From Chromera velia (Eukaryota > Sar > Chromeraceae): a stretch of 52,609 nt of DNA. The notes under the pieces are model-generated. The model was not told the DNA's origin, did not search any database, and saw only the letters and a program-made list of their open reading frames with translations. This document shows, one piece after another, positions 11,384 to 22,115 of this stretch; position 1 is the stretch's first letter; every line of letters starts with the position of its first letter. A program made the position numbers and the translations under genes. The DNA lies in NCBI GenBank assembly GCA_018398765.1, contig JAHBMJ010000080.1, forward strand, positions 5,001 to 57,609, written 5' to 3'.

Positions 11384-12302
11384 CTTGACGGTCTTTTCTA
11401 GGAGAATGGAGCGATCACTACCGTCCTCACTTCTTTTTTACTCGCCCAGCGGAGACTTCTACAAAAGAGGCGAATTTCAATACGGAGCTAAACGATCATT
11501 ACGTGCTTCAAACCAGATTTTTCTTTCTGTCGCCTTCAAGACTGTGAAATTCGCTTCACGAGTCGGCGCTGGTCCTGAAATTACACATCACGCTACGAAA
11601 GGGCGTTGCGGTCCTGAATGTGTGATTCTGAGAGACTGTGAGCTCGAGGAGCAGGTTTCGGATCCACAAGCACTTGGTGATACTCGGTGCTATCCTGGTG
11701 CTCCTGCCTCCTGAACGTACTCCAATTCAGAATCCAATCCAGAAGCCCGAGATCGATTCTTGTGCGTGCATCATGCCGTCTCCCCGATTGAATCTTCCCC
11801 CGCGTTCTGCATGGCCCGGAAAGCGAAGCTGAGAGGGCACTTAACAAAAATTGCACCCCCCCAGACCACACGGATGGCTGCGTCCGACGTTTACAGGAAG
11901 AATCTGACGCACGCCAAGCTCGGCCCCGGAAAGACAATTCAGCTGAGGAGGCACTTTCCAAATTAAAAGCAGGGGGAACATGCAAGAATAAATTTCGCTT
12001 TCCGGGCCATTCGCACGGAGTGCGTCAGATGCAGTCCGGTCAGGGACCGCGTCCCGTGCGTGCATGGCCCGCGTGCGTGGGATCATGCATGGAATTGCAT
12101 GGATGATCATCGGATTGACTGGGATTGAGCAATGATTGAGCATCAGGTAACTTGAGTATCCTTTATCCGGTGGCCCGGGTCTAGTCCTGAGAGAGTTGAG
12201 TGGAGTGGAGGATTTCGTACTGATTCTACGTGGCGGAACCCTTACCTGCATGACCCCGGGTGTGGTATTAACAAACACGCGATCCAAGACAAGCTAGGAA
12301 GA
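11384..12302. promoter_or_regulatory. Shared upstream region of two divergent genes
   Basis: The 919 bp between the inferred starts at 11383 (minus) and 12303 (plus) must hold both promoters if those starts are right. No clear TATA box or other named motif is visible. A copy of the dispersed fold-back repeat (about 11812-12033) fills the middle. On the plus side a frame stays open without an ATG from 12156 into the first LRR exon, so an upstream exon is possible. Confidence 0.4.
11812..12033 (-). repeat. Dispersed ~230-bp fold-back repeat, copy 1
   Basis: It begins ATGGCCCGGAAAGCGAAGC and ends TTCGCACGGAGTGCGTCAGA. Near the end, TTTCGCTTTCCGGGCCAT is the inverse of the start, giving fold-back potential. 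Related copies lie near 24590, 41310, 41591, 41797 and 42095/44916. No coding is seen. It could be a MITE or another short element. Confidence 0.65.
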
Positions 12303-14291
12303 ATGCCAGGACTGAGCGCTCTGGAGCTTTCCAACCTGTCTCCCTGTGGGGATCTGAGCAAGGCAAGTCCGACTCGATGGAGTCGATATTCCCCCTCACA
12401 TTTTTTTATCCTTTGCTGAGTGCCCGAGAAGTCCGCTTAACAGCTGCGTGGCCTTCTTGATCGCAATTTGTTTTACCCTCCCTGCTCTCTGCATTCAATA
12501 AAAAAAGAGAAGAGACGCAGGAAGACAAAGAGCGGAATGCCCCCTCCCTTTCCAGCAATAATCCTTTTCAGGTCTTCTATTCAGTGTAGAAAAGCGGACA
12601 CGCTCTCTGCGTTGATCGAGGATGCAGCTGCTCATAATTCCGGTACATACCTCTTGCATGCGGCGCCTGCGGCCGTACGTAATTTTGTCCTTGTGTTGAC
12701 CCTCTTTTCCGTCTGGCTTCATGTTTTAAAAACCGGTGTGCATACATTGCTTTGCAGTTGACTGATCTGGACGTTTCAGGACGAGGCCTGGACAGTCTTG
12801 CTGAAATCTCGCAAGCAAAGCATCTGAAAAAGCTGGTTGCTGCTCGAAACTCTTTTGAGTCTTTGGAAGACTTCAAAATGAACCTGGAGCTCGTCTGGAT
12901 GGACCTCAGTCACAACGGCATCTCCCGAATTCAAAACATCGAGAACCTCACAAGGCTGGCCGTTCTCAATCTGAGTGGATGCAAGGTCGGATCGTTTGGA
13001 CGGAGAAGAGAATTTTGCTCCATATTTATTTATTGATAATCCCTATTTATTTATTCTATACATAATCTTCTTACTACAATCTGAGTGGATGCAAGGTCAG
13101 ATCGTTTGGACGGAGAAGACAGCGTTTCGGATGTCTTCTGCAGAATTTAAAAAAAAAAAAACCTAGGGTTTGGCATGAATCAATCAATCAATCAATCAAT
13201 CATTCAATGAAAATAAAGGGAAGATCGGAGGGAGAAATGAGAGCCTGCGGCGAAAAAGAAAAGATGCAGCATTGAGGTTCTTTCCAAGCTTTTTTCTCTT
13301 TTGAAAGAGAAAATGCACAGAATCAAGTACAAGACAAAGCGAATGTGTTCTGGTTCTCTTTGAGTGAGTCGGAAGACCCAGCAGGAGCGCACTCAACGCA
13401 GGTGGAGTGAAAGCTGGGGTGAGGGAATAAAACAAAATTGAGAAAGAGACCATACGGGCTCCATGCGTGGCAAGGCTCTTCAAAGAACGAGGAAGAACGA
13501 GCGCCTTCCCTGCATTTCCCTACCTGTCCGCTTGCTTGCATGCAGATCAAGACTCTTGAGGGCATAGGGGTGCTCGTCAGTCTGAAAAATCTCATCCTCA
13601 CCGACAACGAAATACGTGAGTCAAGGCTGTCTGTCTTTCACTCGGCCGATCATTCGGACAAAAATAAGGGCCTGTCGGTCTGTCTGTTTATTTGTTGGTT
13701 TTTCTTGTTTTGTTTTGTCTTCTTTTCTTCTCTTTCCTGTCTTGAGTGGAAGCAGCAGAGGATTAGCGTGTGAAACCAGTGATCACGTGAAAGCCTGTCG
13801 GGAGGTGGAGAGGCAGGGGGCGCTTAACTCTCACCTTTCGGGCCCCCTGCCCACGCTGTTTGATTGTTGGTGATGTTCTTTTGTCTTTGTTCTTTCTTTC
13901 TTTTTGCCTGTGGTGTTCATGAAGAAAAGGAGGGAGAAGAAGAAACGTATAGTCTGTCTGTCTGTCTGTAATCTTTCGTCTTTGTTCTTTTTTTGTTTCT
14001 GTCTGTTGTGTTCATGGAGAAAAGGAGGGAGAAGAAGAAACATAAAGTCTGTCTGTAATCTGTGCTCTTGCTAGATTTTTTTGAACCCTGGCATTCTCCC
14101 TTCGCTTCCCGTTCCTCATTTCTACGTCCTTTTTTTCTTTTCATCCGTGGATTCATTTCTCCTTCTTTTCTCTGCTCTTTCTTTTTCTCGTCAGTTCGCG
14201 TGCCGGCACTCGGGAAACTGCGGCTTTTGGAGAACCTGGGTCAGTCCTGCCTGCCTGCCTCCCTCCCTCTCACTGTTGCTGTCTCTCCATG

Positions 14292-14362
<71 letters not shown>

Positions 14363-17300
14363 ACCAGATGCACACATATGCCTCGGTTCTGCAAGTCCGT
14401 TAGTCCAGTCAGCAGTACGGAAGAGAAAGAAAGGGGGCCAATACGCAAGCAAAACGGAAAAATGGAAAGCGCGAAAGGGGAAGGGGAACAGAGAGGCGAG
14501 GAGGAAGAGAGACAAAGAGATGGGTAGACAAGAGACATACATGGAATCACGCAGGGACAGACAGGCAAGGAGGAAGACACACAGACAGGCGGGCAAAGGA
14601 CCAACCGACCAACGGACAAAAGTAGAAAGAGTAGCAGAAGGGAGAAGGCAAGCAGACAGACGAAAAGTCACACAGGCCGCCTATTGTCAAGCTCCCGGTT
14701 GCCAAGTCTCACCAGACGGCATTCGGTACAGGAATGGCGGTACATCAAGAAAGCGGGGTCCACCTGACGCGTCCTCTGCGGCATTTTCTTTGCGTCCGCC
14801 TGGGCGCTTTCTTTGCCACCGCACACTTCAAAGCAAAGAAGCAAGGAAAGAACAGAGGATCAGCAGTGAGAAACAGAAGAGGGGAAGCTAGGACTGCGTG
14901 GTCAAACAAAGTTTCACAGCCAAAACATTCGGCTCATGCGCTTGTCTCTCAGGCAACCAATACGCCAGGTGGGTAAGAGAAACCCTCAAATCAGCGCAGT
15001 ACGTGGCAAATGTTGCTTGCACACAGAGGCATCCGTGGTCTTGCCCATCGTTTATTTTTCGTTTCGGCAGCTGTGAAAATGCATTGCCAGGCTGGTCGGA
15101 TTCTTTCTGCGCCTGCCCGATTTGTTTTCGTCGACTTGGTCTGATCTGGTCGTCTTGTGATCTCTTTCTGAGTGGTCTGAAATCTCACATACTCCTGTTT
15201 GGCCCTCTTTTTTCTTCTATCGGTGTTTGCCCTTACTCCCATTCGCCTTTGTTTGTTTGATGCCTTGCAGTGCTTTCCAGGAATGTGATCGAGGAGGTGA
15301 TGCCGTTCAAGAAACCGATGGAACACCTTCGAAAAATCTCTCTGAGTCACAACAGACTCAAGGTCTGTCTGTCTGTCTGTCTGTCTGACTGTCTTTTGGA
15401 AGCTTTAAAATCTAAGAAAAGGAAAAAGGAAAGCAAAAGCCTGTCTGTCTGGCCGGCTAGCTTTCTGGCTGTGCAAGTCGGTCCTGGAAAAGTGAGAGAG
15501 TAGAGTAAAAACGTAGTGAAAATCTCTCTCTGTCCCTCCCTTTCCCTCTCCCTCTTTCTCTCCCTCCCTCCCCCACCCTCTCTCTTTCTTTCTTTTTGTG
15601 CGTGTGTGTGTACATATGTGTGTGTATATGTGTGCAGAGCTTTCCCTTTTCGGAGACTCTGTTCAGTGTGCAAGAGCTCCGCCTGAACACAAACTTGATC
15701 TCATCTGTCAGTCAGTCGGCCAGCCACCTTTTCTTACTCTTTCTTTTCTTCTTTCCTTCAATCGTTGTTTCTTTTTTTGTTCATTCGTTTAGTCTTTCTG
15801 TCTGTCCGTCGATATAGTTCGCCCGTACGTGCTTCTCCCTGTCCGTCTCCATTTTTTCCTTCCTTCGCTTTCTCTTTTGCTTGATTTCACGTCTAGATGC
15901 CACGCCTGAAGGCTGTGTCTGTGTTCTTTCTCTCTCGGCTAGCGAGAGGGAAACAAGAGCAAAGAGAGGATAACAGAGGCTGTGCGAAGCAGCATGGATC
16001 GGTTCGGACGAAATGGAGAGAAAAGGAGATCACGAATCAGCTTGTCCCGCCGATTTCAGGTAGCCGAAGGCCGATGCAAGCAGTGACTTTGAGATGTCCC
16101 CGACATAGAGATAGTGAGGTTTCTTTCCCTCCCACCAATTGCTGATTGTTCTGTTCCTCTACAGGTCCCTGTAGAAATCGGGATGCTGGGAAAGTTGAAA
16201 ATCCTGGATCTTGGACACAACGGGTTGAAAGATGCAAAGTGAGTCCCTCAGCCAGTCGACGGTTCGAAAAATCTTCTCTACCCCCTTACTTTCTCTTTGC
16301 CTCCTTGTCTATCTTCTTGCCTTTTCTTCATGTCCCTTTCCCCCCTCAAGTACTTCTCTTTCGGCTGCCTTGTTGAACTGAACTGGAGAGACAACCATTC
16401 ATGCATGCAGTGACAGATCCCCCCCCCCTTTTTTTTTTGTCTTCAAGTCTTCTTTTTGTCTGATGCTGTCGTTCGATGGTTCCCCCCCCTTCTTTCGCAT
16501 GAGATTAAATGTGGAAAGAAACGGAAAGTGGGGAAGGATCGTAAGAACGAACGAGGACTGGACAAGAGCCTGAACTCCATCAATCAATCAATCAATCAAT
16601 TCCATCTTTTTTTATCATCGACAAAGATGGTACTACTCCAAAAATAGTTTAAAAAACTAATGCAGATAATCAACCCATCTTGATTCTTGTGATATGTTAG
16701 TCAATCTATCTATCTATCAATTAATCGATTTGCAGAAGTGTTCAACAGCTGGACCAGTTGCGAAAACTCGAGCAGGTGAATCTCCTTGGGAACGCCGTGT
16801 TGGACAACGAGAAGGGACAGGTGGGTGGGCAAAGAAAGAGAATTAATTTGAAAATCTAGAGGCACTGACTGGCAAAGTGAGTTGGGGAAGCAGTAGGCAT
16901 GCAGGCACACAGAGACAGACAGATAGATAGACACACAGACACACAGGAGTGAGGCGGCCGTTGTAGTTGGTCCAAAACGGAAGGAAGAGAAAACGATCCG
17001 GAGACCTGCCAAGGAATTGTTTCTACCGTAGAATGGAATCAGACCATCAATATTCTTTCCCTTTCCTTTCCCGATCCCCCTCCCCGGATGGACCTGCCTG
17101 CCTGCCTGCCTGCCTGCAGGATTCGGTTCGTCGTCTCGCTCTGAGTCTTCCCAATCTGAAACGTCTCAACTCCCAGAGGTAGGCCCGTCGGCTGTCTCTC
17201 TCTCATTTTGTCTCATCTCACCTCATCGAGTGTCGAGTCGGGTGGACTGGGCTGACTCCTCTCGGAGCTGTCCTTTCCTCCTTCCCTTGGATGCCTTTTC

Positions 17301-17516
17301 ACTATCATGCCCCCTCACCAAAGCGCACAACAGCTGACGACAAACACCGCGAAGAAAAGAAACAATATTGCGATTCTGCATTCTTTTCTGCCTATTCCTC
17401 TCTTGCCGTCCTCTTGCAAGGACGTTGACCCACTCCGCTCATCTCATTCGCGTGGACCTCCTCTCCTCTCCTCTCCCTTTCCCTTTTTTCCCCAGCTTCT
17501 TCGAAGTGCGCACGCA

Positions 17517-17554
<38 letters not shown>

Positions 17555-18772
17555 GCATCGATCAATCAGGCAGAAAGAGAAAGAAAGCATGGTTAGATCA
17601 GATCATATCAGACGAGATCAGATCAGAAGATTTTGTTGTTGGTCTGTGCTCTCTCTCTCTCTCTCTCTCTCTCTTGGTTCCATGTGTGGATGCGTGGGTG
17701 CAGATTTGACCCCAACGGACCCCTCCGCACACACGTGGAGAGGCCAGCGTCGCACCAGGAGACGGGAAGAGCCCGTGCAGATGGAGGCGGGGACAGCAAA
17801 CAGGCAACCCGGACGGGCGTAAGCGGGGTGTCTGGCTCGACGGACAGGGTGGACCCGAGGGAGGAAGGTAACCCAAGGGGAAGGAGGGTAGGGAAGGGGC
17901 GGGAAGAAACGTCGGTGTCTGGATCCCCGGGTGGGCTTAGAAAGGCGAAGAAAAGAAAGAGAGAGCACGAGGAGCAGGAACAGAACGGTTTCGAGAGCGC
18001 GTTCGAAGAGGAGGGGGAAGAGGATGAAGAAGGACCCCTGGAAGTATCATCAAAGAAAAAAGTGAGGCGCAACGTCATGCAGAAAAAGCGTAAAGGTGGA
18101 GGCAGTGCTGGAGGAAATGAGGATTCAGAGGAAGAGGAGGGAGTGGGAGGGTCAACAACAGAAAGAGAGAGAACAACAGCGGTTACGCGTCAGCAGATAT
18201 TTTTCAAAGATGATGATGACGAAGAGGATGAGGAAGAAGGGCCTTCTCCAAAATCAGAGAAGGCCCTCGGGAGGGGAGGGGCACCTAGGTCTTCTTCTCC
18301 CCCCCCCCGGGGTGAGGGGGCTGCGCGTCCTACTGGACCCATCGATTGGTCCGAGAAAAGAAGGGACGGAAAAGGAAGGGAGGGGCCGGTGCAGAAGAGG
18401 CAGAAGGGTTTGCAGGGGAATTCCGGAAAGAAAGGGGTGGAGGGAAATCCTGACAGACGCGTTCCGGAGAACCAAAATGGATCTGTCAAACTGTCTGGAA
18501 AGGCACAGCAGCAGAAGAAGCACGGCGGTCAGAGGAGGCAGAGCGGAGAGAAAAGTCCGCATAACGGCGGCATAGGAGGACGGAGGGATTCAAACCAAAA
18601 GAGCTCAAGTGAGGGCAGGAGACAAGAGGGAGTACAGACACAGAAAGGGAAGAAGAGGAAACCGGATCTCGTTTCTTCTCCCGTCCAAGAGGCTCTGCCT
18701 GACGCCTCATTTTTGTTATCTCTGAAAGATTTCAGCTCACGAAGAAATGAATTTGGCAGTGGGTGGGACTAA
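12303..18772 (+). CDS. Leucine-rich-repeat protein with long charged tail (616 aa, 10 exons)
   Basis: Exons are 12303-12362, 12758-12985, 13546-13615, 14195-14239, 15271-15362, 15638-15706, 16165-16238, 16736-16820, 17120-17178 and 17704-18772. Phases agree at all nine junctions, and the total length divides by three. The first intron is GC-AG (AAG|GCAAGT). Residues to about 260 are successive L-x-x-L-x-L-x-x-N repeats. The exon 6/7 junction restores the textbook repeat V-P-x-E-I-G-x-L-x-x-L. The repeats close with a cap-like LLGNAVLDNEKGQ and SLPNLKRLN. Exon 10 is a single 356-residue tail rich in Lys, Glu, Asp and Gly with Lys/Arg clusters (KKRKRE, QKKRKGG), which suggests a nuclear protein. 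The repeat style resembles SDS22/LRRC-type scaffolds that bind protein partners. The exact orthologue is not recognised. The start has A at -3 but an upstream exon cannot be excluded. Confidence 0.75.
12967..13118 (+). repeat. Local duplication of an exon end and its splice donor
   Basis: About 42 bp covering the last bases of LRR exon 2, its donor and the first intron bases (about 12967-13008) recur at 13077-13118 with one substitution near the donor (GTCGGA versus GTCAGA). The copies are direct and about 110 bp apart. Confidence 0.85.
14303..14360. repeat. (CT)n followed by (GT)n microsatellite
   Basis: This lies in the LRR intron between 14239 and 15271, about 60 bases after the donor. 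Confidence 0.95.
15363..15390 (+). repeat. (GTCT)n starting exactly at a splice donor
   Basis: LRR exon 5 ends at 15362 and the intron opens with repeated GTCT units, so the donor is the first repeat unit. Confidence 0.85.
17520..17675. repeat. (GA)n and (CT)n microsatellites in the last LRR intron
   Basis: A GA run (17520-17553) and a CT run (17649-17675) flank a GATCAGAT-rich segment. The CT run lies about 30 bases before the acceptor at 17703, where it can serve as polypyrimidine tract. Confidence 0.9.
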
Positions 18773-18988
18773 GTTGCAACAAGCACGCACCTACTAGTAC
18801 AGGGAAAGCCAGAATCCGTTGGAGTCGTTGGATCCCATAGTCTGAAATCACATAATTTATTTGTAAAATGTAATGTTCGTCGTAGTGTTATCAAAATTCA
18901 AAACGTATGTGATTTTCAATTAGAAATTTGGATTTCCAATTGAAAATCCAATTTTTCAATTATATTTTTAAAGGTGAAATATTTAAAT

Positions 18989-19626
18989 TACACTTCGACC
19001 TTAAGAGTTACTAAAGGACTTTTGCCAAAAAGTTGGGTTACTAGAATTACGTAACTTTTTACTGGTTACCGACAGAAGGAAGAGATGAAAGACGTATAGG
19101 CCAGACGCTAGGAACAAACTTTAAGTCAATGCCCCCGTTACCGACGGCTTTTTTTAGCCTGTTAGATGGGTCAAGTTACCGTAATTTAACTCTTTTCTAA
19201 ACCACGTCCAAAGACCTAGCCAAAGATTTTTTAGTACTTTTCGGCGCTATTTGTGCGAGTCCCTGCATGGTGAATAACCGTCATACTTCCTGTTTTTCTG
19301 TCTCTTTCTCTGCTGGTGAAAGTCTATATACCGAGTTTAAGCCTATAGTATCCCCGTTAGATCCGTTTGTCTCCCCGCCCTGCCCTCTCTTTCAATGTCT
19401 GTCTCTATCTATCTCAGAGGGCCGAGGAGCTTCCCATCTCTTAAAGTTTGCAGCTTTACGGGGGGGGGGACGGTTTGCTCCCTTCCAAACGATGGCTGTC
19501 TGTCTGTGTGTTGTCTGTCTCTCCGTTTGACTGTCTCTGTCTATCTCAGACTGTCTGCATGTATGTCTGTTTGTCTGTTTGTCTGTCTGCCTGACTGTCT
19601 GTCTGTCTGACCAACTAACGGTGAAA

Positions 19627-19662
<36 letters not shown>

Positions 19663-19673
19663 AGGAAAGAAAG

Positions 19674-19704
<31 letters not shown>

Positions 19705-20222
19705 AAAAAAAAAAAAAAAACGAAAGAAAGAAAAAAAGAGAGAAAAAAAGAAAGAAAAAAAGAAAGAATTTCAAAGAAAGGAAGACTCTGTCCGTCTATG
19801 ACAGTTAAACGTCACAGTTGGTCTTAATTTTTGACTAAATTTTTTTATAGTGATGGCTCAGTCAAGGCCTAATAAATCTATATTTAAAGCTCCGAAAAAG
19901 CATGATGATTCATGGAATAGCTTTAAAAAAGACTCTGAAATGACGGTATTAATCTATTATTTTGAATTAAATTCGACTGATATAGTTTTAAATCATTTTG
20001 CCGCATGTTTGAAGCGGAGAAACATTTTAAAACGGTGTCACTCTAGTAAAAAAAACTGTGTACACAGTAGTTTCACTATAATAGCATAACCTTTCTTCTA
20101 TACTTTAGTAACTTTAGGGCAACTGTGGGCAACTGTTGAAGTTACTAAAGTACAGTAACTTTAGGGGGTCGTGGACTCTAAAGTTACTGCGCTATTTGAG
20201 TAACTCTTAAAGTCCAAGTGTA
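18989..20222. mobile_element. Inverted-repeat transposon, TACACTT family, no transposase
   Basis: The left end TACACTTCGACCTTAAGAGT is matched by the complement of the right end (TACACTTGGACTTTAAGAGT). Flanks are ATTTAAAT (18981-18988) and ATTCAAAT (20223-20230), an 8-bp duplication with one mismatch. The 1234-bp interior includes a GAAA microsatellite and several GTTACT/AGTAAC motifs. A 79-aa frame at 19850-20089 is AT-rich and unconvincing. It lies about 200 bp downstream of the LRR gene. Confidence 0.7.
19621..19770. repeat. (GAAA)n microsatellite with an A18 run
   Basis: About 150 bp of GAAA units with imperfections lie inside the 18989-20222 element. A preceding TCTG tract sits at about 19500-19610. 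Confidence 0.95.
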
Positions 20223-20230
20223 ATTCAAAT

Positions 20231-21074
20231 AAATTAAGCTAATTTGTGTAGAAGTTTGAAATCCTCAAGTTTTAAAATGTTTATGGACAAAAATATAACT
20301 TTCTACACTCGGACCTAGACTGACACTATTAAAGTTTTAAATTTAACATAGAAAACACTAGGCTCCGCACTTTAAAAAGACATTAAAAAAATATCGGGCT
20401 CAATCTGATCGATCCTGACAAACAACTGTTATTTGAGTGTTGTAAAGATGTTACCCACATGTTGCAAAGCTAGTTGCAAGGAGTATTAAAGAGTATTACA
20501 TAAAGAATAACACTTATTCAGGTGTTATTGAGAGATTGCTGGGGTTAGCTAGGGTGTTGTTTAGATGTTGCTTAAAAAACAACAGTTGTTGTGCCAAATT
20601 ACTACCGATATGTAAAAAAATAAAAAAAAAATATCTGCACCGTTTATATTTTTTTTTCTTTTTTTTTTTAGAGTGTAGAGCCTATAGAGAAAACAATGTT
20701 TCCAAATTATTACAAATTGAGAATTTGAGATTCCTAATTCCTAATTGGGCATTCCAATTGATTGATTGATTGATTGATTGGTTCGCACTCGCCGCTAGGC
20801 CTTCCTGTACCTTCCTGCTATATGTACTGCTATGCCAAGGTATTGCCACCGCTAAAATACAAGGCTTAGGATATTATTTTAGACCTTTGACAGACCTTTA
20901 AACAGTTTTGCCAGACTTTTCCCAAACTAAGTCTTCGGGTCTGCATTGCTTGCACAAAGAAACAGCATATCACAAAAGCCCTATAGCAAAAGCTAGGAGA
21001 GTGCGAGTCACGATGTTTTGTAAGAAAGCTGTAGGTCTTTCAACTTATTTCAACTTATTTACAATGAGGATGCA
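20231..21074. other. AT-rich intergenic stretch
   Basis: It contains poly-A/T runs, an ATTG microsatellite at about 20755-20780 and a tandem TTCAACTTAT pair just before 21061. No gene is supported. Confidence 0.5.
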
Positions 21075-22081
21075 GTGACAGAGTTTACGATGTGGCCCCT
21101 CTGTGTGGTGAGGGATCGAGAGGAAAATTCCAACCGCCGATTGCTGTTTGCTGTAGAGATGCATATCATTGACTGTCTTCGACCTCCTCTAAATATGAAG
21201 GGGGTGAGGGAAGGGAAGGGAAATGGAAGGGGTTTTTCCAAACCATCACTTTCTGTTAGTAATAATACTTTTTTTCAATATCTGTTTGAATGTTTAGAAA
21301 GAGAAGAACAGGTGGAGACAAGAGAGGCATTTTTCCATGTGTGTGATACATTAAATGCGAGGAAAGGCAGGACAGAGATTGGGGGGTACTTCTATCGAAT
21401 TTGGTATCATGCAGCCCTGGCAAGAAGACCGAAGACGGGATCATAACTGAAAAGACTTGAGCTGACAAAAAAAGATCTGACTTCCATCGTCTCGCATTTT
21501 TTTACGTCAGCATCAAAGACATTCTTTAGAGGGATTTTTTGGGGAAATGTGGGACGGCTCTGCCGAGAGAAAGGATGGGCACTCTCAGAAATTCAGCAAC
21601 AAGCAGGGGGAGTAGAGTTTTATGTGCTTTTGTGTGCATTTCAGAGTGTGAAACAGGTAATACAGAAAGGCGTGAAAGAGATGGTGAGTGAGGCAGAAGG
21701 AAAGGAAAGAAAGTTGCTTATCTGACTCAGACCCACACGAGCAGCCACATTGAAGAGCATGTTGACAAACAAGAAGAAGTGGGTGGAGAGAGAAGACATC
21801 TTGCAGCTAGAGAAGCTCCCATACAAGTGTGCGTATCTGCATACAAAGTATGGATTAAACTTGAATGAGGGGCACGTTGTAGACTTATGGTCAAGGGCTG
21901 AGAGAGTGTAGAAGATGTGTAAGACAGAAGTAAATTGGAATACAAATTCTCTATTCAGACCTTCAGCCGCATGGGTAGCCCGGGAGGTAGTCAGTGCAGT
22001 GAAGTTAGTTACAAACAGACACAGGAAGTTCAACTTGAAAGATGATAAAAAAATGGACAGCAAGATGGGAAAAGAAACTTG
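21075..22081 (+). pseudogene. First reading frame of a degenerate retroelement
   Basis: One frame runs about 335 codons with three internal stops (near 21444, 21721 and 21910), then ends TGA at 22079-22081. The translation between stops is normal, with mixed composition and few rare residues, so this is a decayed protein and not a chance frame. No domain is recognised. It is immediately followed by the reverse transcriptase region in another frame, so it is probably the upstream protein or N-terminal domain of that element. Confidence 0.5.
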
Positions 22082-22115
22082 AGGAACGATCGACTGTAAA
22101 AGGATGCTTTATTCT

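Noticed and set aside
15897..15914. An 18-nt LRR micro-exon starting ATGCCACGC
   Set aside because: Joining exon 6 directly to 16165 restores the canonical V-P-x-E-I-G repeat in phase, so no extra exon is needed.
19850..20089. 79-codon frame inside the TACACTT element
   Set aside because: AT-driven composition, no recognisable motif and no downstream continuation.
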